Of a stretch of 9,509 nt of DNA, positions 1-5,746 are shown one piece after another. Where the stretch lies: contig CANPWI010000052.1 in NCBI GenBank assembly GCA_947584125.1, positions 1 through 9,509 of the forward strand, written 5' to 3'. Numbering within the stretch: the first letter of the stretch is position 1; each line of letters opens with the position of its first letter. Under the pieces are notes generated by a model. It ran no database searches. It was not told the DNA's origin and saw only the letters and a list, made by a program, of their open reading frames with translations. Origin of the DNA: an uncultured Clostridia bacterium. GTDB lineage: Bacteria; Bacillota; Clostridia; TANB77; CAG-508. The translations under genes and the position numbers were made by a program.

Positions 1-431
1 TAATAGCATCCTGGTGAACGAACTAATTGGCTTACTACAACTCTTTCTGCACCATTAATAACAAATGTTCCACTATCTGTCATTAGTGGGAAGTCTCCTA
101 AATAAATTTCTTGTTCTTTAATTTCTCCTGTTTCTCTATTTATTAGTCTTACTTTTACATGTAGTCTAGTTGCATAAGTTGTGTCTCTTTCTTTTGATTC
201 TTCTAATGTATATTTTGTCTTGTCCTCCATATAGTAATCAAAAAATTCAAGTACAAGATTTCCTGTGTAATCTACAATTGGAGATACATCTCTTAAGACT
301 TCTCCTAGTCCTTCTTTTATAAACCAATCATAAGAATCTTTTTGAACTTTTATTAGATTTGGCATATCAATACTGTCTTCTACTTTTGCAAATGTCTTAC
401 GTACACATTTTTCATGTATGATATCTTTCAC
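1..431 (-). CDS. rpoB: RNA polymerase beta subunit, N-terminal part (runs off the left edge)
   Basis: First 143 codons of the beta subunit of DNA-dependent RNA polymerase, the catalytic core enzyme of transcription. The translation shows the conserved beta N-terminus: MPNLIKVQKDSYDWF near residue 23, DVSPIVDYTGNL, then RLHVKVRLINRETGEIKEQEI, GDFPLMTDSGTFVINGAERV and VSQLVRSPGCY at the window edge. The start is GTG at 431, chosen because AAAGGTGG (440-447) sits 8 bases upstream; an in-frame GTG at 443 would overlap that site. The rest of the gene lies outside the window. In most Firmicutes rpoB follows rplJ-rplL; here the upstream gene is dnaB, and a 415-base leader with its own promoters intervenes. 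The family call is secure from sequence; regulation is inferred. Confidence 0.97.
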   Translation of the reverse strand, partial: MKDIIHEKCVRKTFAKVEDSIDMPNLIKVQKDSYDWFIKEGLGEVLRDVSPIVDYTGNLVLEFFDYYMEDKTKYTLEESKERDTTYATRLHVKVRLINRETGEIKEQEIYLGDFPLMTDSGTFVINGAERVVVSQLVRSPGCY

Positions 432-439
432 GAAAAAAA

Positions 440-447
440 CCACCTTT
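440..447 (-). promoter_or_regulatory. Ribosome binding site of rpoB
   Basis: AAAGGTGG on the minus strand, 8 bases before a GTG codon. It decides the rpoB start because no ATG is available near the conserved N-terminus. Confidence 0.8.
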
Positions 448-460
448 ATTAAAAATATTA

Positions 461-557
461 GCAGGAATTATGCTATAACTAAAGCTGAAAGAATATAACA
501 TCAAAAAGAAGTCCTTCTTAGTATTTTACTTTTTTATATAGAAATTAAAATTCCTGC
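461..557 (-). promoter_or_regulatory. Structured rpoB 5' leader element (long-range stem)
   Basis: In the minus-strand RNA, GCAGGAATT (557-549) is the perfect complement of AATTCCTGC (469-461), giving a 9-bp stem that closes about 79 bases. Inside is a small hairpin, AAGAA-GGAC-TTCTT (519-506). The element ends 13 bases before the rpoB ribosome binding site. It matches no riboswitch or leader family that I can recognise. A regulatory role is inference from the pairing and the position. Confidence 0.4.
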
Positions 558-560
558 CAA

Positions 561-589
561 ATTATTAATTTAATATATTAATTTGTAAA
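561..589 (-). promoter_or_regulatory. Candidate proximal rpoB promoter (P2)
   Basis: Minus strand: TTTACA (589-584), a 17-base spacer, then AATAAT (566-561). Each hexamer is one base off the sigma-A consensus. Transcription would start around 554-558, at the 5' side of the leader stem. The surrounding sequence is very AT-rich, so a chance match is possible. Confidence 0.4.
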
Positions 590-652
590 ACCTAATTCCT
601 CTTCTTTTATCTTTTTAAAAAAAATAATTATTATAGATAAAAACAGCAATAA

Positions 653-694
653 AAAGGTATGCTGGTAAAACTAATTTTTTACCAACTTACCTTT
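653..694 (-). terminator. Terminator-like hairpin (dnaB terminator or rpoB leader attenuator)
   Basis: In minus-strand RNA, AAAGGTA (694-688) pairs with TACCTTT (659-653). After a 3-base internal loop, TGGTAAAA (684-677) pairs with TTTTACCA (670-663) around a 6-base loop. The RNA continues as TTATTG, so with the U residues of the outer arm there is a U-rich tail typical of intrinsic terminators. It lies about 150 bases past the dnaB stop but also downstream of the strong promoter at 808-837, so it would act on transcripts from that promoter as well. Confidence 0.6.
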
Positions 695-807
695 GTGTAT
701 TTATATTATAAAAAACTCTCTGTTTTTTCTAACTTTATCTTAATATTAACCACCCTTACTAATTAAAGATTAAAATTAATATTTGTACTTATTTACAAGC
801 TTGTATT

Positions 808-837
808 ATTATATCATATACTTTTCTAATATGTCAA
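808..837 (-). promoter_or_regulatory. Strong sigma-A-type promoter upstream of rpoB (P1)
   Basis: Minus strand: TTGACA (837-832), an 18-base spacer, and TATAAT (813-808) preceded by TGA, an extended -10. Both hexamers match consensus perfectly. The predicted start is near 801, giving an rpoB leader of about 370 bases. A 12-bp perfect palindrome, TACAAGCTTGTA (794-805), covers the predicted start point. Confidence 0.8.
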
Positions 838-846
838 GAATAAATT

Positions 847-2181
847 TTATTCTTCTCTATATTTTTCTAAATTTGTAAATTTTGTATAATTTCCAAGCCA
901 TACGAGTTCTACTGTTCCTGTTGAACCTCCTCTATGTTTAGCAATTATTACCTCTGCAATACCTTTTTTATCTGTATCTTGATTATAATAATCATCACGG
1001 TATAAAAACATAACTATATCTGCATCTTGTTCTATTGCTCCAGATTCACGAAGGTCAGAAAGCATTGGTCTATGGTCTGGTCTTTGCTCTGGTGCTCTTG
1101 ATAATTGTGATAATGCTATTACTGGTATATTTAATTCTTTTGCTAAGATTTTTAGTGACCTACTAATTTCAGAAATTTCTTGTTCACGACTGCTTCTTTT
1201 ATTTCCATTTCCTTGTACTAATTGTAAATAATCAATTACAACCATTCCTATATTTTTTTCTAGTTTAAGTTTTCTGCATTTTGCCCTTATTTCTGCAATG
1301 GAAATACCTGGTGTGTCGTCTATGTAAATTTGTGATTCAGATAGCGGACCAAGCGCTCCTGCAAGCTTAACCCAATCTTCTTCTTCTAACTTTCCTGTTC
1401 TAACTTTGTTACTATCTACTAATGCTTCGCTACATAAAACTCTGTTTACTAGCTGTTCTTTTGACATTTCTAAACTAAATATTACTACTGGTACTTTTCC
1501 GCGTATTGCTGCATTTGTTGCTAGGTTTAGTGCAAATGCAGTTTTTCCCATAGCTGGTCTTGCTGCTATTAATATTAAATCTGAATTATGAATTCCTGCT
1601 GTTTTATAATCTAAATCTATAAATCCTGTTGTTATTCCTGTTACATGTTGTTTTTGATTATATAATTTTTCAAGTTCAGCAAATGATTCAACTAATACAT
1701 CTTTTATTTCTGCATAACCTTTTTGATTTCTTTTTTGCATAATGTTAAATATTTTCTTTTCAGCTTGATCCATTATTGGTTCTACCTCACCTATTGGATC
1801 ATATCCTAGAGTAATAATTTCATTAGCAGTTTTTATTAAATTTCGTAAGGTGGATTTTTCTTCAACAATTTTAATATATTTTTCAATATTAGCTGTTGTA
1901 GGCACTTTTTCAGGTAGTTCAGCTAAATATTCGATTCCACCTATTTCTTCAAGTTTATTTTCTGTTGCAAGTTCAGATTTTACAGTTATTATATCTATTG
2001 GTTCTCCTCTATTATATAAATCAAATATTGCTGTATATATTGCTTTATGGTCTTCTCTGTAAAAGTCTTCTGGTTTTAATGATTCTATACTTGAAATTAC
2101 AGCATCTTTATCTGTTAGCATACTACCTATAACTGCTTGTTCAGCTTCAATATCATGTGGTGGTACTTTTCCTAGCTCCAT
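847..2181 (-). CDS. dnaB: Replicative DNA helicase DnaB (DnaC in Bacillus naming)
   Basis: Hexameric RecA-fold helicase that unwinds DNA at the replication fork. The protein is 444 residues, usual for the family. The N-terminal domain opens with VPPHDIEAEQAVIGSML; the linker is followed by the ATPase domain with Walker A ARPAMGKT (207-214, Lys213), Walker B VVIDYLQL (314-321), the SREQEISEISRSLK segment near 331, SQLSR (358-362) and KHRGGSTG (415-422) with the likely arginine finger Arg417. I chose the ATG at 2181: AGGG (2194-2191) lies 9 bases upstream. The ATG at 2190 would directly abut that site, leaving no spacing. It follows rplI by 19 bases, the conserved gdpP-rplI-dnaB order of Firmicutes, so co-transcription is likely. 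No terminator lies directly after the stop; the first hairpin is at 653-694. Confidence 0.97.
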   Translation of the reverse strand: MELGKVPPHDIEAEQAVIGSMLTDKDAVISSIESLKPEDFYREDHKAIYTAIFDLYNRGEPIDIITVKSELATENKLEEIGGIEYLAELPEKVPTTANIEKYIKIVEEKSTLRNLIKTANEIITLGYDPIGEVEPIMDQAEKKIFNIMQKRNQKGYAEIKDVLVESFAELEKLYNQKQHVTGITTGFIDLDYKTAGIHNSDLILIAARPAMGKTAFALNLATNAAIRGKVPVVIFSLEMSKEQLVNRVLCSEALVDSNKVRTGKLEEEDWVKLAGALGPLSESQIYIDDTPGISIAEIRAKCRKLKLEKNIGMVVIDYLQLVQGNGNKRSSREQEISEISRSLKILAKELNIPVIALSQLSRAPEQRPDHRPMLSDLRESGAIEQDADIVMFLYRDDYYNQDTDKKGIAEVIIAKHRGGSTGTVELVWLGNYTKFTNLEKYREE

Positions 2182-2200
2182 TATTATCATCCCTATCTTA

Positions 2201-2638
2201 TTATTTTACAATTATTTTTAATTTTGCTATTATTTTCTCGAATAATTTTATTTGTGCAGTATACTCTCCTATATTTTTTATATTTTCGATTGTTATTTTC
2301 TTTTTATCTATTACTATATTTTTTTGTTTTAGCAATTCTTCTGCTATTTCTTTTGAGGTTATTGCTCCAAATATTTTTCCATTATCTCCTGCTTTTGCTG
2401 ATAAAACTAGTGTTGTATTTTCTATTTCTTCTTTTGTTTTTTGTGCTTTTTTTCTTTCTTCTTCTTTTTTAAATTCTGCTGAATCTTTCCTATCTTGCCA
2501 TTTGCTCATATTTCCTTTATCTGCTGGTACTGCTAAATTTTTAGGGAAAAGATAATTTTTTGCATATCCATCACTTGCATTAATTACTTGATCTTTTTTT
2601 CCAACACCTTTTATGTCTTGATTTAATATTACCTTCAT
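2201..2638 (-). CDS. rplI: Large ribosomal subunit protein L9
   Basis: L9 (bL9) binds 23S rRNA at the base of the L1 stalk and has a globular N-domain, a long helix and a C-domain. The 145-residue product begins MKVILNQDIKGVGKKD and continues with the L9 signature region around ASDGYAKNYLFPKNLAVPA (residues 26-44). A charged Lys/Glu-rich helix at about 45-75 is followed by a C-domain with GKIFGAITSKEIAEEL. The ATG at 2638 is chosen over one 14 codons upstream because AGGAGG (2650-2645) lies 6 bases before it and the L9 family starts at this point. It sits between gdpP and dnaB. The C-terminal part is lysine- and isoleucine-rich, in keeping with the AT-rich genome. Confidence 0.97.
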   Translation of the reverse strand: MKVILNQDIKGVGKKDQVINASDGYAKNYLFPKNLAVPADKGNMSKWQDRKDSAEFKKEEERKKAQKTKEEIENTTLVLSAKAGDNGKIFGAITSKEIAEELLKQKNIVIDKKKITIENIKNIGEYTAQIKLFEKIIAKLKIIVK

Positions 2639-2657
2639 TGTTATCCTCCTCTTATAG

Positions 2658-2684
2658 ATATAGCACGGTATACCGTGCATATAT
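2658..2684 (-). promoter_or_regulatory. GC-rich intercistronic palindrome/hairpin between gdpP and rplI
   Basis: GCACGGTATACCGTGC (2663-2678) is a perfect 16-base palindrome. As RNA it forms a 6-bp GCACGG/CCGTGC stem with a UAUA loop, and 5 more A-U pairs can be added past a single bulged base (2658-2662 with 2680-2684). It spans the end of the gdpP stop codon and ends 7 bases before the rplI ribosome binding site. No U-tract follows, so it is not a standard terminator. Its role is unknown. Confidence 0.55.
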
Positions 2685-4702
2685 TAATTTGATATTTCTT
2701 CATAATATTCATTTATTCTTTTGATTAATTCTTCCTTAACTTCTATGCATGTCATATTTTCAACTTGTGCTCCAGCAAGTGTAATATGACCTCCTCCTCC
2801 AAGCTTTTCTAATATAACTTGAACATTTATATCTCCAACTGAACGACCGCTTATGCAGACCTTGTCTCCTAAGTTTCCAATAACAAATGATGCTGTAACT
2901 TCACTAATTGTTAATAATTCGTCAGCTGCTTTTGCACATATCAAGCTTGCTTCTTTGTCTATATCTTCATAAATTGATATTCCTATTGTATCTTTAACCA
3001 TTTCTGCATTTTTAACAATATTTGCAATTTTATTATATCCTTCTAAATCTATTTGGAACCATTTTTTAACTTTTAAAATATCAACTCCACATTTTCTTAA
3101 ATATGCTGCTGCTTCAAATGTTCTAACTCCTGTTTTAAATGCAAAGTTTTTTGTATCTACCATAATTCCACCATATAATGCTTCTGCTTCAATTTGTGGT
3201 AATTCAATTTCCTTTTCAGTATACTGAATTAATTCTGTAACAAGTTCTGAAGCAGAAGATGCATATACCTCATGGAATGTAAGTATTGCATTATCAATAT
3301 AATCTGTGCTTCTTCTATGATGGTCAATAACAACTATTTTCTCTGTTTTTTGCAATAATTCTGGTAATTCTACTAAATTTCTTTTATTTGTATCTACGAT
3401 TACTAATAATGTTTCTTCATTAATTTTTGATAAAGCTTCATTTTTTTCTATAAATACATCATTATAGTTTTCATCTTTTGTTATAACATCTATGAAACTT
3501 TGTATGCTATTTCCATAATTATCATTTACTATATAAGCTTCTTTTTGTAAGTTTTTAGCTATTCTATATACTCCAAGTCCTGCTCCTATAGAGTCTATAT
3601 CTGGATTTGCATGTCCCATAACTATAATGTTGTTACATTCATGCATTAATTCTTCTAGTGCATGTGCTACAATTCTTGCTTTTACTTTTGTTCTTTTTTC
3701 TACCTCTTGTGCCCTACCTCCAAAGAAATTGTATTTTTCATTTTCTTTAACTACTGCTTGGTCTCCACCTCTACCTAGTACAATATCCATACCTGCAAGT
3801 GCAGATTTATATTTTTCATAAGGTGTGTTTCCTTCATCTGATACTGATATACTAAGTGTTATTTGTAATGCAGCACTTAACTCTATTTCTTTTATTTCAT
3901 CTAATATATCAAATTTGTTATTTTTTATTTCTTCTAAATATTCTTTTTCAAATACATATACATAGGTATCTCTTTCAGGTTTTAGCATTATTCCGTTTGT
4001 TTCTTTTGTCCAATCGTATATTACTTTTTCTATTTTTGCACTAATTTGTGGTTTTTCTTCATTATCAATTCTTTGCATAATTTCTTCATAGTTATCCACT
4101 TTTAATATACCTATACACATTTTTGAATCTTCGTATTTTTTTATTAGTTTTATATTTTCTGTATCATCAATAAAATATAAAATCATAACATATTCTGTTT
4201 GTTTTCTTTTGTCTTTGAATTTATTTTTTATATATTCACCATGTATTTTATACTTGTTTTTTCCTATGTCCACTTGTTTTAGTATAGATTTTGATTTTTT
4301 ATTTTTTGTGTTGTCTAATTCTTGTTTTATTTCTTTTGCTAATTCAACTAAAATATTATTTATATCAATATTTGCAAATTCACTAACAAATTTTGAACTT
4401 TTCCATATAATATTTCCATTAGTTTCTAGTATTACTAAAGGAAATGGTGCATTTATTAGCGTATTTTTTGCTACTGAATCTACATTTATTGTTAATTCCT
4501 GAATGTGCTTTGATAATTCTGTTTTTCTTTTATTATTTGTCCAAAATGTATACAAAATTATTAGTGTATATACTATTATAGATGGAATTATAAAATAAAT
4601 ATTTTGAATACATAAAAGGATTAATAATATTGCTATAATTGCTAAATATATTTTTGTTTTCGATACTATAGCTTCAAAAGTTTTTTTATTATTATTTTGC
4701 AT
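2684..4702 (-). CDS. gdpP: Cyclic-di-AMP phosphodiesterase GdpP (YybT)
   Basis: Membrane-anchored enzyme that hydrolyses the second messenger c-di-AMP to pApA, affecting potassium/osmotic homeostasis and cell-wall stress in Firmicutes. The 672-residue product has the full domain order: two membrane helices (about 17-54), a PAS-like domain (about 82-180), a degenerate GGDEF domain (about 195-320, ending GRGGDQAVVK), then DHH and DHHA1 domains. Metal-binding motifs are intact: GHANPDIDSIGAG from 363 (Asp368, Asp370), VDT (Asp437), DHH (460-462), VDTKNF (Asp516) and GGGGH (635-639). The ATG at 4702 has CTCTCCT on the plus strand (4707-4713), which is AGGAGAG in the RNA. It is first in the gdpP-rplI-dnaB operon with a near-consensus promoter. 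Catalytic competence is inferred from the complete motifs. Confidence 0.96.
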   Translation of the reverse strand: MQNNNKKTFEAIVSKTKIYLAIIAILLILLCIQNIYFIIPSIIVYTLIILYTFWTNNKRKTELSKHIQELTINVDSVAKNTLINAPFPLVILETNGNIIWKSSKFVSEFANIDINNILVELAKEIKQELDNTKNKKSKSILKQVDIGKNKYKIHGEYIKNKFKDKRKQTEYVMILYFIDDTENIKLIKKYEDSKMCIGILKVDNYEEIMQRIDNEEKPQISAKIEKVIYDWTKETNGIMLKPERDTYVYVFEKEYLEEIKNNKFDILDEIKEIELSAALQITLSISVSDEGNTPYEKYKSALAGMDIVLGRGGDQAVVKENEKYNFFGGRAQEVEKRTKVKARIVAHALEELMHECNNIIVMGHANPDIDSIGAGLGVYRIAKNLQKEAYIVNDNYGNSIQSFIDVITKDENYNDVFIEKNEALSKINEETLLVIVDTNKRNLVELPELLQKTEKIVVIDHHRRSTDYIDNAILTFHEVYASSASELVTELIQYTEKEIELPQIEAEALYGGIMVDTKNFAFKTGVRTFEAAAYLRKCGVDILKVKKWFQIDLEGYNKIANIVKNAEMVKDTIGISIYEDIDKEASLICAKAADELLTISEVTASFVIGNLGDKVCISGRSVGDINVQVILEKLGGGGHITLAGAQVENMTCIEVKEELIKRINEYYEEISN

Positions 4703-4732
4703 ATAACTCTCCTCTTTTATATTATGTATTAT

Positions 4733-4761
4733 ATTGTATCTTTATTTAGTAGTTTTGTCAA
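4733..4761 (-). promoter_or_regulatory. Sigma-A-type promoter of the gdpP-rplI-dnaB operon
   Basis: Minus strand: TTGACA (4761-4756), a 17-base spacer, TACAAT (4738-4733). One mismatch from consensus in total. The predicted start near 4726 gives a short leader before the gdpP ribosome binding site. Confidence 0.8.
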
Positions 4762-4784
4762 GTTTTATAAATGTTTACTATTGC

Positions 4785-4822
4785 ATAAGACTCCTCTTTA
4801 TTTACTTAAAGAAGAGTCTTAT
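4785..4822 (-). terminator. Long hairpin ending the cot-like operon
   Basis: In minus-strand RNA, 4822-4807 pairs with 4800-4785 over 16 positions (15 Watson-Crick pairs and one U-G), with a 6-base loop. It starts 3 bases after the stop codon of the preceding gene. The sequence after the stem (GCAATAGT) is not a U-tract, so it may be a weak terminator or a 3'-end stabiliser. The G-U pair becomes a C-A mismatch on the other strand, which fits a role in minus-strand transcripts. Confidence 0.6.
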
Positions 4823-4825
4823 AAT

Positions 4826-5071
4826 TTATTGTTGAAATTCTTGTTTTACAGTATTAATTTCATTTGTTGTTGCTGGCATTGAAGATTTATAGTATCCTTT
4901 TGTTTTTGCTATTTTAAATAATTCATATTGAAAACTTTCACAGTTGTCCCTTATTGATTGAATAGCTTGCCTTAAGCCAATATTTTCAGTTTCTGAAATT
5001 ATATTTTGATATGTTGTAAGCTCTGCTTTTGTTTTCTCTAAAATATCATTTACCATTGTTTTTTCGTCCAT
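4826..5071 (-). CDS. CotF-like spore coat protein (C-terminal-type domain), 81 aa
   Basis: Small all-helical protein resembling the Coat_F family of spore coat proteins, which have a ferritin-like helical fold and sit in or under the spore coat. Visible family features are DEKTMVNDILEKTKAELTTYQ at the N-terminus, TENIGLRQAIQSIRDN in the middle and a tail with KGYYKSSMPAT (58-68), matching the usual GWY-x-P/A ending of CotF proteins. The start ATG at 5071 is preceded by AGGAGG with 6-base spacing. It lies 33 bases downstream of a second small gene of related type and is followed at once by a hairpin, so the two form a compact operon. Expression during sporulation is inferred; I could not assign a sporulation sigma factor. 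The family call is fairly sure, the exact function is not. Confidence 0.75.
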   Translation of the reverse strand: MDEKTMVNDILEKTKAELTTYQNIISETENIGLRQAIQSIRDNCESFQYELFKIAKTKGYYKSSMPATTNEINTVKQEFQQ

Positions 5072-5104
5072 TTTTTCCCTCCTAGTAGTTTTATAATTTT
5101 ATAA

Positions 5105-5287
5105 TTACAAAAATGACATTAATTTTTGCTTTGTATTTAATGCTTCCTGTGCTGATTTAGTAAATAATTGTTTTATTTGAGGATCAACACATTGTGAAGC
5201 ATAAGATGTGTATTTTTGATATGCGGTTTCATCTGCTTCAATTAGGTGTCTTATATTTTGTAATTCTATTTGATTTAAATCTGCCAT
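5105..5287 (-). CDS. Small CotF-related helical protein (N-terminal-type half), 60 aa
   Basis: A 60-residue helical protein, LNQIELQNIRHLIEADETAY at the start followed by QKYTSYASQCVDPQIKQLF. This resembles the first half of CotF-like proteins, where a KY-x-x-YA segment and a DP-x-(I/L)-K-x-(L/I)-F segment are common. The next gene looks like the second half, so the pair may make a two-part ferritin-like coat unit. I chose the ATG at 5287 because AAGGAAG lies 6 bases upstream. Earlier in-frame ATGs (5305, 5314, 5353) lack a good site and would add a basic stretch unlike the family. A minus-strand TATAAT at 5321-5316 could be its -10 box, but no matching -35 is seen, so it may use an alternative sigma factor. 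Confidence 0.65.
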   Translation of the reverse strand: MADLNQIELQNIRHLIEADETAYQKYTSYASQCVDPQIKQLFTKSAQEALNTKQKLMSFL

Positions 5288-5358
5288 CTTATTCTTCCTT
5301 TCCATTTTATTCATTATTATAGTATTTTTTCCTAAATGTATTTTTTTATTCATACAAA

Positions 5359-5387
5359 TTGTATTTTTTGCATATATATGGTATAAT
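5359..5387 (+). promoter_or_regulatory. Promoter of the plus-strand small gene (extended -10)
   Basis: TTGTAT (5359-5364), a 17-base spacer ending in TGG, and TATAAT (5382-5387). The -35 is weak, but TGG next to a perfect -10 makes an extended -10. The start would be near 5394, about 15 bases ahead of AAGGAGG (5409-5415). Confidence 0.65.
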
Positions 5388-5423
5388 GTAAGTACTTAAA
5401 TATTTTTTAAGGAGGGGATTTTT

Positions 5424-5681
5424 ATGAAAAATACCTTCACATTCAAAAGTAACCGGAAGGAAGTTTATCTGCTAGAAACTCAGTTGTATAATATTTTAAA
5501 GAAAAACAATATGAGTTATAACTCAGAAATTTCAACAGTTAAAAAGTTTCTTTCAAACACCATCTATCTTTATTTAACAGTTGATGGTTCTTGGAAACAA
5601 ATTTTAGATTTAAATGATATTCTTCGAAAAGAATTTGGAAAAAAATTTGAATCAGAATTTGATAACAATGATAACAATTGA
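5424..5681 (+). CDS. Unrecognised small protein, 85 aa
   Basis: The only plus-strand gene here; I do not recognise its family. Support for a real gene: AAGGAGG (5409-5415) 8 bases before the ATG, a promoter with an extended -10 upstream, and a clean terminator after the stop. The protein is soluble-looking, with no signal peptide or membrane segment. A basic N-terminus (KSNRKE) leads to helix-like segments (about 15-30, 35-50), then a GSWKQILDLNDILRKEFGKK region with alternating charge. The C-terminus is acidic and Asn-rich, DNNDNN, encoded by a tandem 9-base repeat (5661-5678). It uses some codons that look uncommon for this AT-rich window (CGG, CTG, ACC) near the start, a mild difference only. 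It has no cysteines or histidines, so a zinc-binding role is unlikely. Confidence 0.75.
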   Translation: MKNTFTFKSNRKEVYLLETQLYNILKKNNMSYNSEISTVKKFLSNTIYLYLTVDGSWKQILDLNDILRKEFGKKFESEFDNNDNN

Positions 5682-5710
5682 ACTAAAATACTTCCTAGTG
5701 GTTACTAGAA

Positions 5711-5737
5711 AAGCAAGTCCATTCGACTTGCTTTTTT
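5711..5737. terminator. Bidirectional intrinsic terminator
   Basis: AAGCAAGTC (5711-5719) and GACTTGCTT (5725-5733) form a 9-bp stem with a 5-base loop. On the plus strand it is followed by TTTTCTTT, ending the small gene; on the minus strand it is followed by TTTCTAG and lies 10 bases past the pcrA stop. It sits between two converging genes and can serve both. A smaller stem, CTAGT/ACTAG (5695-5708), precedes it. Confidence 0.9.
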
Positions 5738-5746
5738 CTTTATATA

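Noticed and set aside
605..642. Stem TTTTATCT/AGATAAAA with a 22-base loop in the rpoB leader
   Set aside because: Nearly all A-U with a large loop; in DNA this AT-rich, such matches are expected by chance.
671..688. Tiny leader peptide (TTG GTA AAA AAT TAG) inside the 653-694 hairpin
   Set aside because: Four codons with a TTG start and a site within the stem; too easily a chance pattern to call.
735..765. AGTAAGGGTGGTTAAT in the rpoB leader resembles the T-box core
   Set aside because: The core needs UGG-N-ACC followed by GCG; here TTAATA follows GGTGG, no specifier stem is evident, and rpoB is not a T-box target.
1406..2555. Plus-strand open frames across dnaB and rplI
   Set aside because: They are antisense shadows of strongly conserved genes, with low-complexity Phe/Leu/Ser content and no ribosome binding sites.
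2639..2680. Longer L9 start at 2680 adding 14 residues
   Set aside because: The extension overlaps the palindrome and lacks a ribosome binding site; AGGAGG and the family N-terminus both point to 2638.
3627..4882. Plus-strand frames across gdpP and its upstream region, some looking membrane-like
   Set aside because: The Phe/Leu-rich look comes from the AT-rich complement of Lys/Glu/Asn codons; no start signals support them.
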